Positions 7,477 to 14,500 of a stretch of DNA of 17,639 nt are shown piece by piece. Both the position numbers and the translations under genes were made by a program. The stretch covers positions 1 to 17,639 of the forward strand of contig JAFZRG010000112.1 of assembly GCA_017619985.1 (NCBI GenBank), written 5' to 3'. This DNA is from Bacillota bacterium (GTDB taxonomy: Bacteria; Bacillota; Clostridia; Peptostreptococcales; Anaerovoracaceae). The notes under the pieces are model-generated. The model was not told the origin of the DNA. It worked only from the letters and a program-made list of their open reading frames with translations, and did no database searches. How positions within the stretch are numbered: position 1 is the first letter of the stretch; each line of letters begins with the position of its first letter.

Positions 7477-8490
7477 GTGGGTATTTTTACGAATGAAAAG
7501 AAAGGCTGCCCCATCTGCGGCAACGCGACGCCGCGGCTGTTCCCGACGAAGGTCGAAGGACTGCCCCTTTGCAAGGAGTGCGCGGCCAAGATCAACATGG
7601 AAAGCAGCATGCTGAAGAACCTGACGATCAACGAACTGTGGGATCATCTGGATTACCGCAAGGCGAATTCCGAAACGTTCGGGGCCTTTACCGACAACGA
7701 GACCCACGGCATGGGCAATTACGTCCTTCACATGGATACGGACAAGCGGCTGTTCTACATCGCGGACGGCAGTCCGTCGAATCCGGCGCTGTTCAAGTTC
7801 GAAGAGCTCGTGAGCTTCAATCTCATGGAAGACGGACGCACCGTCATCCAGTGCAACGCGGACAGCTATTCCGAAAGCGCAAGCTCCATCGAGAGTTACA
7901 AGCTGCCGCCGCTCAAGCCGTTCGTCAAGCCGAGCGCCATGGTCACCAAGCCTATCGCCGCGGCAACGGATAAGAAAGAGGGCAGAACGTCCATGGCTGC
8001 CGCCGCTTCTTCCTCCGCCGCTGCGAAGCCCGAGGAAAAACCCAAGGCTCCCGACAAGCCCATCGACAGCCTGAAGCTGAACGTGACCCTCAACAATCCG
8101 TACTGGAAGAGCAAGGTCTACAACGTTTCGCTGCCTTCGCTGGAATCCGAGAATGAGGTCCGCGAGTGGGTCAACGACTACAAGAACACGTTCGCGGCCG
8201 CCGTCGATACCTGCGAAGCGATGGCAGGCATCATGGGCATCAAGACAGGCAAGCAGATGATGAACGCGATCAAGGAGAAGGCGGAAGCCATCCTGGCCGT
8301 TCAGGAAGCCGAAGCCGCCGCGAAGGAAGCGGAAGCTGCCGCACAGGCCGCAGAGACCGCCGCGAAGATCGCGAAGGCTGCCGACGATAACGCCGCGATC
8401 GAAATGCTCAGAAAGTGGAAGGAACTCCTCGACATGGGCGCGATCACGCAGGAAGAATTCGACGCAAAGAAAAAGGAACTGATCGGCTGA
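7477..8490 (+). CDS. DUF4428-type zinc ribbon / SHOCT domain protein
   Basis: A 337-residue multidomain protein with no membrane segment. An N-terminal zinc ribbon (Cys11, Cys14, Cys32, Cys35) is of the DUF4428 type. A folded domain follows (about 75-145), then a low-complexity Ala/Ser/Pro/Lys linker (about 152-196), a second small domain (about 198-245), an Ala/Glu-rich coiled coil (about 265-305) and a C-terminal SHOCT motif (308-336; LRKWKELLDMGAITQEEFDA). SHOCT motifs sit at protein ends and are thought to aid oligomerisation or binding. The function is unknown; the build suggests a scaffold. The start is GTG 7477, two bases after the preceding stop, with GAGGAG at 7466-7471. The Ala/Glu repeat uses mixed GCx codons, not a simple DNA repeat. 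Confidence 0.85.
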   Translation: MGIFTNEKKGCPICGNATPRLFPTKVEGLPLCKECAAKINMESSMLKNLTINELWDHLDYRKANSETFGAFTDNETHGMGNYVLHMDTDKRLFYIADGSPSNPALFKFEELVSFNLMEDGRTVIQCNADSYSESASSIESYKLPPLKPFVKPSAMVTKPIAAATDKKEGRTSMAAAASSSAAAKPEEKPKAPDKPIDSLKLNVTLNNPYWKSKVYNVSLPSLESENEVREWVNDYKNTFAAAVDTCEAMAGIMGIKTGKQMMNAIKEKAEAILAVQEAEAAAKEAEAAAQAAETAAKIAKAADDNAAIEMLRKWKELLDMGAITQEEFDAKKKELIG

Positions 8491-8509
8491 GCCGGTAGAA
8501 GAGGTAAAT

Positions 8510-9523
8510 ATGAAGAGAACTGAGATCGGTGTCGCCCTGCTGGGCTTCGGCAATGTAGGCAGCGGCACCTACAGGGCTCTCGAAGAGAATTTTGCGCTGA
8601 TCGAGAAAAAGGTCGGCGCAAAAGTCGTTATAAAAAAGATTCTGGTCCGCAGACCCGATGCGGCAAGACGCATCGACGTGCCGGCGGAACTCCTGACGAC
8701 GAACTTCGAGGAGATCCTGAAGAACCCCGAGATCGATATCATCGCGGAGCTGATGGGAGGCATCAATCCCGCCACAGGCTTCATCAAGGCCGCGCTGACC
8801 GCGGGCAAACACGTCGTGACCGCGAACAAGGCTGCCCTGGCGCTCGCGCTGCCCGAATTCAACAAGACGGCAGAGTTCCACAAGACCATGCTGCGCTACG
8901 AGGCTTCCGTCTGCGGCGCGATCCCCGTGATCGGCGCCATTTCCCGCGCGCTCACCGGCAACCGCATCACGAAGGTCGCCGGCATTGTGAACGGAACGAC
9001 GAATTACATCCTCACCCGCATGGCGGCGGAAGGCGCATCCTATGAGGACGTTCTGAAGGACGCGCAGGCGCTCGGCTTTGCCGAGGCGGATCCGACGGGC
9101 GACGTGGAAGGTTTCGATGCCGCAAACAAGCTTACCGTGCTGATCGCGGCGGCGTTCGGCGTGTACCGCGCGCCGGACAGCTTCGAGCGCACCGGCATTA
9201 CCGGGGTCACGATGGAAGACCTGGCCGCGGCGGAAGCCGAGGGCAAGGTCATCAAGCTGCTGGCCTGCGCCGAGGAAAAGGACGGACAGATCGAAGCGTA
9301 CGTGAAGCCGGTGACGGTGGAGAAGGACAGCTTCCTTGGCCGCTGCGGCAGCGAGTACAATGCCGTGCAGATCGATTGCAACATGGCCGGCCCGATCTTC
9401 CTGCAGGGCAAAGGCGCAGGTCCGGAACCCACGGGATCCGCGGTCATGGGCGACATCATCGAGATCGCGCAGGCGATCGCCGCAGGAACGGAGCATGAGC
9501 AGCCGGTGACGGCATTGATCTAG
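8510..9523 (+). CDS. hom: Homoserine dehydrogenase lacking the ACT domain
   Basis: Reduces aspartate-4-semialdehyde to homoserine with NAD(P)H, the branch point to threonine and methionine. The Rossmann motif GFGNVGSG is at 12-19, the TANK lysine at 107, and the catalytic region AEADPTGDVEGFDAANK aligns Glu192, Asp203 and Lys207 with yeast Glu208, Asp219 and Lys223. The C-terminal GKGAGPEPTGSAVMGDI motif closes the catalytic domain. At 337 residues it stops where the usual bacterial Hom (about 430) continues into a regulatory ACT domain, so threonine feedback through that domain is not expected. It ends in a normal stop and the next gene begins promptly, so it looks natural rather than truncated. 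No other threonine-pathway genes are adjacent. GAGGT lies 5 bases upstream of ATG 8510. Confidence 0.94.
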   Translation: MKRTEIGVALLGFGNVGSGTYRALEENFALIEKKVGAKVVIKKILVRRPDAARRIDVPAELLTTNFEEILKNPEIDIIAELMGGINPATGFIKAALTAGKHVVTANKAALALALPEFNKTAEFHKTMLRYEASVCGAIPVIGAISRALTGNRITKVAGIVNGTTNYILTRMAAEGASYEDVLKDAQALGFAEADPTGDVEGFDAANKLTVLIAAAFGVYRAPDSFERTGITGVTMEDLAAAEAEGKVIKLLACAEEKDGQIEAYVKPVTVEKDSFLGRCGSEYNAVQIDCNMAGPIFLQGKGAGPEPTGSAVMGDIIEIAQAIAAGTEHEQPVTALI

Positions 9524-9540
9524 ATACGGGAGGAACCACA

Positions 9541-10041
<501 letters not shown>

Positions 10042-10050
10042 GGAACCATC

Positions 10051-10686
10051 ATGGCAAAGCTAACGAAAGCGCAGGTCGCGGAAGCGATCGATGCGCTGTC
10101 AGCGGAATACCCGGAAGCAGGGTGTGAACTGGACCACGGCAGCACGTTCCAGCTCCTCGTGAGCGTCGTATTGTCCGCCCAGACCACGGACGTTTCCGTC
10201 AATAAAGTCACTCCGGCGCTGTTTGCGAAAGCGCCGGATGCTTTTGCCATGGCGCAGCTGTCCGAGGAGGAGATCGCAGGGTACATCCGCACGATCGGCA
10301 TGTACAAGACGAAATCCGCCAATGTAAAGAAGCTTGCGCAGATGCTGGTCGAACAGTACGGCGGCGAAGTACCGGGCGATTACGACGAACTCGTCAAACT
10401 GCCGGGCGTTGGCCGGAAGACGGCCAACGTCGTGCTGGCGGAGGCGTTCGGCCAGCAGAGGATCGCCGTGGATACGCACGTATTCCGTCTCGCGAACCGC
10501 ATCGGCTTCACGGCGGAAAAGGACGTGTTCGCGACGGAAGAGGCCCTGATGAAGGCCATCCCCGAGCACAACTGGACGAAGATGCATCACGCTCTGATCT
10601 GGCACGGACGGCGGGTCTGCCACGCCAGAAAGCCGGCCTGTGAAGGCTGCTGTCTGGACGGCATCTGCAGAAAGAACGGTCTGTGA
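10051..10686 (+). CDS. nth: Endonuclease III (DNA glycosylase/AP lyase)
   Basis: Base-excision repair enzyme that removes oxidised pyrimidines and nicks at the abasic site. At 211 residues it has the usual family length. The helix-hairpin-helix LPGVGRKTANVVL (117-129) carries the catalytic Lys123, and VDTHVFR carries Asp141. The C-terminal 4Fe-4S loop has the exact C-x6-C-x2-C-x5-C spacing (Cys190, 197, 200, 206). AGGA precedes ATG 10051. The stop TGA sits three bases before the preferred trmL ATG, and a possible GTG start for trmL overlaps it, so the two genes are probably translationally coupled. Confidence 0.97.
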   Translation: MAKLTKAQVAEAIDALSAEYPEAGCELDHGSTFQLLVSVVLSAQTTDVSVNKVTPALFAKAPDAFAMAQLSEEEIAGYIRTIGMYKTKSANVKKLAQMLVEQYGGEVPGDYDELVKLPGVGRKTANVVLAEAFGQQRIAVDTHVFRLANRIGFTAEKDVFATEEALMKAIPEHNWTKMHHALIWHGRRVCHARKPACEGCCLDGICRKNGL

Positions 10687-10688
10687 CC

Positions 10689-11159
10689 ATGGCGCTGCAC
10701 ATCGTTCTGGTCGAACCCGAGATCCCGCCCAACACGGGAAATATCTCGCGCACATGTGCGGCGACGGGCACGTGGCTGCACCTGGTCAAGCCGCTGGGCT
10801 TCTCCATCGATGACCGCACCTTAAAGCGCGCCGGTCTCGATTACTGGCCGTTCGTCAAGGTCGTGATCCACGAAAATCTGGACGCGTTCCTGGAGGAATA
10901 TGCGGGTCGCCGCATGTGGCTCGCGACGACGAAGGGGCAGAAGCGCTACACGGACGTGCGCTATGCGGACGAAGACATGCTGCTGTTCGGCAAAGAGACC
11001 GCCGGCCTGCCGCGCGATCTCATCGCGGCGCATCAGGAGCAGGCAATCCGCATTCCTATGAGCGAGGACACGCGCCTGCGTTCTTTCAACCTGTCCAATT
11101 CCGCGGCCATCGTGCTGTTCGAGGCGCTGCGGCAGCTGGATTTCCCGGGGCTTGCGTAG
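10689..11159 (+). CDS. trmL: tRNA (cytidine(34)-2'-O)-methyltransferase
   Basis: SPOUT-class methyltransferase that 2'-O-methylates the wobble base of certain tRNA-Leu species using S-adenosylmethionine. The opening MALHIVLVEPEIPPNTGNI closely matches E. coli TrmL, as do LGFSIDDRTLKRAGLDY (36-52). The trefoil-knot cofactor motifs are GKETAGLP (101-108) and RSFNLSNSAAIVLFEALR (131-148). From ATG 10689 the protein is 156 residues, the normal length. GTG 10683, overlapping the nth stop, would add only two residues and is possible. The next region upstream of the sigma-like gene has its own -10 box, so trmL is probably the end of this run, though no convincing terminator follows immediately. Confidence 0.95.
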   Translation: MALHIVLVEPEIPPNTGNISRTCAATGTWLHLVKPLGFSIDDRTLKRAGLDYWPFVKVVIHENLDAFLEEYAGRRMWLATTKGQKRYTDVRYADEDMLLFGKETAGLPRDLIAAHQEQAIRIPMSEDTRLRSFNLSNSAAIVLFEALRQLDFPGLA

Positions 11160-11223
11160 GTCCCGGTGTGACACCTGATCTCCGAAAACCGGCACCCGGA
11201 AAAACGCCGGAAGTTCCTGCTTT

Positions 11224-11229
11224 TATAAT
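11224..11229 (+). promoter_or_regulatory. Perfect -10 box (TATAAT) of a probable sigma-operon promoter
   Basis: TATAAT lies in the trmL/sigma gap. No -35 resembling TTGACA is present 16-18 bp upstream, where the sequence is A-rich (AAAAAC), and there is no extended TGn. Transcription would begin near 11236 and make a leader of about 150 bases before the hairpin at 11338-11381. The bases before it (11160-11223) hold only a weak CCGGC/GCCGG stem (11189-11210) without a T-run. Confidence 0.45.
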
Positions 11230-11239
11230 GGAAAGGGCA

Positions 11240-11282
11240 GGGATGCATCCCGTTTGTGCCGGACTGCATCCCGATGCCGGAC
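11240..11282 (+). repeat. Two-copy repeat and palindrome in the sigma leader
   Basis: TGCATCCC occurs at 11244-11251 and 11265-11272, and TGCCGGAC at 11257-11264 and 11275-11282, so the composite TGCATCCC-(5 or 2 bases)-TGCCGGAC appears twice in tandem. The first copy also lies in the 12-base perfect palindrome GGGATGCATCCC (11240-11251). GGGATGCA (11240-11247) could therefore fold locally or pair with the second TGCATCCC (11265-11272), giving two exclusive RNA shapes. It could instead be a protein-binding site. It lies just ahead of the ribosome site of the leader ORF. Confidence 0.6.
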
Positions 11283-11297
11283 ACGGAGGTTGGAGCC

Positions 11298-11372
11298 ATG
11301 TCAGTTCTGCTACGATTTGATCTTCACGTTTTTCTTCACGGGCGTTTACTGTTTCTCTCGATGAGACAATAA
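11298..11372 (+). CDS. Putative leader peptide (24 codons) upstream of the sigma-like gene
   Basis: ATG 11298 follows a strong ribosome site, GGAGGT (11285-11290), at 7 bases, one of the best sites in the window. The frame encodes 24 residues beginning MSVLLRFDLH and ending FLSMRQ, then TAA. Seven residues are Leu, drawn from five of the six Leu codons (CTG, CTA, CTT, TTA, CTC); the three Arg use CGA, CGT and AGA, and all three Phe are TTT. Such codons are scarce in the GC-ending genes around it. The last codons and stop lie inside the hairpin at 11338-11381, so a ribosome here would prevent that hairpin from folding. This is the layout of an attenuator leader. The frame could also be fortuitous, or the true 5' end of the sigma gene split by an indel. 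Confidence 0.45.
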   Translation: MSVLLRFDLHVFLHGRLLFLSMRQ

Positions 11373-11389
11373 ACAGCCCGTTTTTCTTT
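11338..11389 (+). terminator. Terminator-like hairpin (possible attenuator) between trmL and the sigma-like gene
   Basis: ACGGGC (11338-11343) pairs with GCCCGT (11376-11381), and GTTTA (11344-11348) with TAAAC (11370-11374), with only A11375 bulged: 11 bp in all. An upper stem pairs TG (11350-11351) with CA (11367-11368) and TCTC (11354-11357) with GAGA (11363-11366) around the loop TCGAT. The tract TTTTTCTTT (11381-11389) follows. It looks like an intrinsic terminator, but sits downstream of a -10 box and overlaps both the end of the leader ORF and the 5' end of the sigma-like reading frame. Control by premature termination is therefore more likely than a simple gene end. Confidence 0.75.
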
Positions 11390-11883
11390 CCCTCGGGGAA
11401 AGACAGGCGTTCTATCTGGAACACATTTATCCGTCCCACCGCAAGCTGCTCTGCTTCTGCCGGAAGCTGACCGGGGACCGGTATGAAGCGGAAGAGACAG
11501 CGGACGCCGCGCTGTGCAGGGCGTGGGAAAAACTTGAACAGCTCAATGATCCCCACCATGCACAGAGCTGGCTGTTTTCCATCGCCAAAAATCTCCTGTA
11601 CGACCGCTGCCGGCATCCTGCCGAAGCGCTTCCTCCGGACGATCTCCTCCCGGCCGTGCGCAGCACCGAGGAGACCGTGCTGCAGGAAGAGGCGATGCGC
11701 CTGCTGGAACAGCTGCTGAGAGAACTGTCCCCGGAACAGCGTCAGGCGGTTTATTACTGCCGCATCCTGGGCTGGGAGCCGTCGGAACTGGCACAGATGC
11801 TGCAGACCGACAGCCACATCATTTCCGCCCGTCTGTACCGCGGCCTGCAGACGCTGCGCAAAAAGTGGAGCAGCTTGCAGTGA
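11365..11883 (+). CDS. RNA polymerase sigma-70/ECF-like factor; start codon unresolved
   Basis: The coordinates give the open frame, which follows an in-frame TGA at 11362-11364. About 172 residues are encoded. Region 2 is at about 11410-11625 (FYLEHIYPSHRKLLCFCRKL, then EAEETADAALCRAWEKL and SWLFSIAKNLLYDRCR), and region 4 at about 11695-11880 (LLRELSPEQRQAVYYCRIL, then ELAQMLQTDSHIISARLYRG). Both halves of a small ECF-type sigma factor are present without internal stops. However, no ATG, GTG or TTG lies in frame ahead of region 2; the only near-cognates there are CTG 11416 and ATT 11425. The first in-frame GTG (11656) would drop all of region 2. Options are a non-AUG start, a +1 shift from the leader ORF, or a one-base indel: removing one base near 11370 would join ATG 11361 (or the leader) to this frame. 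No anti-sigma gene is adjacent. It ends 39 bases before rpoN. Confidence 0.75.
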   Translation, partial: DNKQPVFLSLGERQAFYLEHIYPSHRKLLCFCRKLTGDRYEAEETADAALCRAWEKLEQLNDPHHAQSWLFSIAKNLLYDRCRHPAEALPPDDLLPAVRSTEETVLQEEAMRLLEQLLRELSPEQRQAVYYCRILGWEPSELAQMLQTDSHIISARLYRGLQTLRKKWSSLQ

Positions 11884-11922
11884 TTGTTTCAAATTACCCG
11901 CATTATGTTATATAATAAGAAC

Positions 11923-13275
11923 ATGAAGCAGGGCTACGAGCTGACAATCGAACACAGTCAGAAACTGACGCTCACACCGAGCCTGGTGCAGGCGATCAAC
12001 GTACTGCAGATGAATACTATCCAGCTCGAGCAATACGTCCAGGAGCAGCTGCTGTCCAATCCCATGCTGGAAGTGGACGAAAGCGCGCGGCAGGAAGAAC
12101 CGAAGCCCATCGACTGGGCGGAATACGCCCGCAGCGTCTCCTATGAACCGGTGCAGGCGGACGAGGATCCCGAGGATGAGAACAGGGAACTGGCTGCCCG
12201 CGCGGGGATGACCCTCGCGGAATACCTCGCTTCGGAGCTGCAGTTTTCGGGACTGCGCGGAGAAGTCCTCCCGATGTCGCTGTACCTGGCCGGCTGTTTG
12301 GACGAAGACGGCTATCTGCGCATCAGCCTGGAGGAGATCTCCGAACAGACCGGCGCTGACAGCAGTTTGATCCGCGAAGCGCTGCTGCATGTGCAGGCCA
12401 TGGAGCCTGCAGGCGTCGGCGCCCGCAATCTGACGGAATGCCTCAGCCTGCAGCTCATCCGCAAAGGGATGGACACCCCGCTGGCGATGCTCCTCGTGAA
12501 GGACCACCTGGAAGACATCGCGAAGGGACGCACCGGCGCGCTGGCAAAGGCGCTCGGGGTGCGGCCGGTGGAGATCCAGGACACCTGCGATCTCATCCGC
12601 ACGCTGGATCCCAAACCGGGCAGAACGTTCGGACGTGAAGCGGACGCTCAGTACGTTGTACCGGATGTCTATATCGAGCTTCGGGACGGGTCACTGGCCG
12701 TCTCCGTCCGGGAATCGGCGGCGCCGCAGCTCATCATCAGCCCGTTCTATAAGCACCTGCTGGAAGATCCGCAGTCGGACGAACCGCTGAAGGACTTCCT
12801 GGAAGGACGGCTGAATTCGGCCGTATGGCTCATCCGCAGCATCCAGCAGCGCAGCCAGACCATCCAGAACGTGACGAAAACGATCGCGGACCTGCAGGAG
12901 GATTTCCTGAAGGGAAAGGGCAGCCTCGTCCCGATGACCCTCGCGCAGGTCGCCCGCATTGCAGGCGTGCATGAATCGACGGTCAGCCGCTGCACGAGCG
13001 GCAAATACGTGCAGACGCCCCGGGGTCTATTCGAACTGAAGGATCTCTTCAGCGGCGGTCTGACGGCCGGAGGCGGCGAGGTCTCCACGGAGAGCGTCAA
13101 AAAGATCATCCGCGGCTACATCGAGGCGGAAGACGGCAGCGACCCGATGAGCGATCAGCTGCTGTCGGAAAAACTGAAACAGGAAAACGGCGTTTCCATC
13201 TCCCGCAGGACGGTGGCAAAATACCGGGAAGCCATGGGCATCCCGTCGTCCTCGGCCAGAAAGCGCTTTGAATAG
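11923..13275 (+). CDS. rpoN: RNA polymerase sigma-54 factor
   Basis: Directs RNA polymerase to -24/-12 promoters and needs an AAA+ activator to open them. From ATG 11923 it has 450 residues. Region I (1-50) is the Gln/Leu-rich activator-interacting segment (QKLTLTPSLVQAINVLQMN). An acidic linker follows (about 51-95), then the core-binding domain (about 95-290), a helix-turn-helix (about 338-360; TLAQVARIAGVHESTVSR) and the RpoN box SRRTVAKYRE (427-436), which reads the -24 element. ATG 11923 is preferred because region I begins right after it; ATG 11905 would add six residues. The ribosome site is poor for either, suggesting coupling to the sigma-like gene. TATAAT at 11911-11916 is too close to the ATG unless the message is leaderless. 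No sigma-54 activator lies in the window. Confidence 0.96.
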   Translation: MKQGYELTIEHSQKLTLTPSLVQAINVLQMNTIQLEQYVQEQLLSNPMLEVDESARQEEPKPIDWAEYARSVSYEPVQADEDPEDENRELAARAGMTLAEYLASELQFSGLRGEVLPMSLYLAGCLDEDGYLRISLEEISEQTGADSSLIREALLHVQAMEPAGVGARNLTECLSLQLIRKGMDTPLAMLLVKDHLEDIAKGRTGALAKALGVRPVEIQDTCDLIRTLDPKPGRTFGREADAQYVVPDVYIELRDGSLAVSVRESAAPQLIISPFYKHLLEDPQSDEPLKDFLEGRLNSAVWLIRSIQQRSQTIQNVTKTIADLQEDFLKGKGSLVPMTLAQVARIAGVHESTVSRCTSGKYVQTPRGLFELKDLFSGGLTAGGGEVSTESVKKIIRGYIEAEDGSDPMSDQLLSEKLKQENGVSISRRTVAKYREAMGIPSSSARKRFE

Positions 13276-13276
13276 A

Positions 13277-13289
13277 GCGGCTAAGCCGC
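13277..13289 (+). other. Small hairpin just ahead of the pgk ribosome site
   Basis: GCGGC (13277-13281) and GCCGC (13285-13289) pair around TAA, 3 bases before AAAGGAGA (13293-13300). There is no T-run, so it is not a terminator. It could mark a processing or stability element at the 5' end of the glycolytic message, or be fortuitous. Confidence 0.35.
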
Positions 13290-13306
13290 AGCAAAGGAGA
13301 TAATCT

Positions 13307-14491
13307 ATGAAAAAAACGGTAAGAGATGTGGAACTGAAGGACAAGCGGGTCATCTGCCGCTGCGACTTCAACGTACCCCAGAAGGAAGGCCGGATCACGG
13401 ACGACACCCGCATCCGGGCCGCGCTGCCCACGATCCGCTACATGCTCGATCAGGGCGCGTCTGTCATCCTGATGAGCCATCTGGGCCGTCCCAAGGGCAA
13501 ACCGAATCACGACTTTACGCTCGCGCCCGTAGCGGAGCGCCTGAGCGAACTGCTCGGCCAGGATGTGCTGTTCGCCCCGTCCGACACGGTCGTGGACGAT
13601 GACGTCAGAGCGAAGGCCGCGGCGCTCAAGAGCGGCGAAGCGATGCTTCTGGAGAACGTCCGCTACCGCGCGGAAGAGGAGAAGAACGATCCCGGCTTCA
13701 GCAAGAAACTGGCGGATCTGGCGGAACTGTTCGTCAACGACGCGTTCGGCACTGCGCACAGAGCGCACTCCTCCACGGCAGGCATCGCGGACTATCTGCC
13801 CGCGGTCAGCGGCTTCCTGATCGAGAAGGAACTGCAGTTCCTCGGCGAAGCGGTCGAGGATCCGAAGCGCCCCTTCGTCGCGATCCTGGGCGGTTCCAAG
13901 GTATCCGACAAGATCGGGGTCATCGAGAACCTGATCGCCAAGGCCGACACGATCCTGATCGGCGGCGGTATGGCATACACCTTCCTGAAATCGAACGGCT
14001 GCGAGATCGGCGCGAGCCTCTGCGAAGAGGATAAGCTGGAACTGGCGCAGCATCTGCAGGAGAAGGCCAGGGAAGCCGGCGTCGAACTGATGCTCCCGGC
14101 CGACTCCAAGTGCGGCGATAAATTCGCGGCGGACTGCGAGACCTGCTTCGCGGACAGCGAAGCGATGCCGGAAGGCTGCATGGGCATGGACATCGGTCCG
14201 AAGACCATCGCGGCCTATACCGAAGCCATCGCCAAGGCAGGCACCGTCATCTGGAACGGCCCCATGGGCGTGTTCGAGTTCCCCGCGTTCGAGGACGGCA
14301 CGAAGGCCGTGGCTAAGGCCATGGCGGAGAGCGGTGCGGTCACCGTCGTGGGCGGCGGCGATTCTGCGGCTGCGGTCAAGCAGTTCGGTTTCGAAGAGGG
14401 CATGACCCACATCAGCACCGGCGGCGGCGCGTCTCTCGAATTCCTCGAGGGCAAGGTGCTGCCCGGCGTCGCCTGCCTGCAGGATAAATAG
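13307..14491 (+). CDS. pgk: Phosphoglycerate kinase
   Basis: Cytoplasmic glycolytic enzyme that transfers phosphate from 1,3-bisphosphoglycerate to ADP, the first ATP-yielding step. It has 394 residues, the normal length. The N-domain substrate residues are visible: Asp20 and Asn22 in RCDFNVP, Arg35 in TDDTRIRA, His58 and Arg61 in HLGRP, Arg119 in LLENVRY and Arg152 in FGTAHRAHSS. The nucleotide-binding C-domain has GSKVSDKI, GGGMAYTFLK, NGPMGVFE and GGGDSAAA (349-356), and ends with STGGGASLEFLEGK. AAAGGAGA precedes ATG 13307. It follows rpoN after 31 bases and is followed by tpiA, whose ribosome site overlaps the pgk stop, so the glycolytic genes are one operon. Confidence 0.98.
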   Translation: MKKTVRDVELKDKRVICRCDFNVPQKEGRITDDTRIRAALPTIRYMLDQGASVILMSHLGRPKGKPNHDFTLAPVAERLSELLGQDVLFAPSDTVVDDDVRAKAAALKSGEAMLLENVRYRAEEEKNDPGFSKKLADLAELFVNDAFGTAHRAHSSTAGIADYLPAVSGFLIEKELQFLGEAVEDPKRPFVAILGGSKVSDKIGVIENLIAKADTILIGGGMAYTFLKSNGCEIGASLCEEDKLELAQHLQEKAREAGVELMLPADSKCGDKFAADCETCFADSEAMPEGCMGMDIGPKTIAAYTEAIAKAGTVIWNGPMGVFEFPAFEDGTKAVAKAMAESGAVTVVGGGDSAAAVKQFGFEEGMTHISTGGGASLEFLEGKVLPGVACLQDK

Positions 14492-14500
14492 GAGGAGCCT

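Noticed and set aside
8265..8395. Ala/Glu-rich stretch as a DNA tandem repeat
   Set aside because: Codons vary and no exact DNA unit recurs; it is a protein coiled coil.
11189..11210. Terminator for trmL
   Set aside because: Only a 5-bp CCGGC/GCCGG stem with a large loop and no adjacent T-run.
11317..11364. TGA 11362 read through (for example as selenocysteine) to extend the sigma gene upstream
   Set aside because: TGA ends several genes here (nth, tpiA, the dynamin-like gene), the hairpin does not lie in a typical SECIS position, and ECF factors have no such residue.
11656..11883. Annotating the sigma-like gene only from GTG 11656
   Set aside because: This would remove region 2, which is clearly encoded in the same frame back to about 11410.
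11911..11916. TATAAT as an rpoN promoter
   Set aside because: It lies 6 bases before the likely ATG, and the nearest TTGTTT (11884) is 21 bp away, too far for a normal spacer. It would require a leaderless message.
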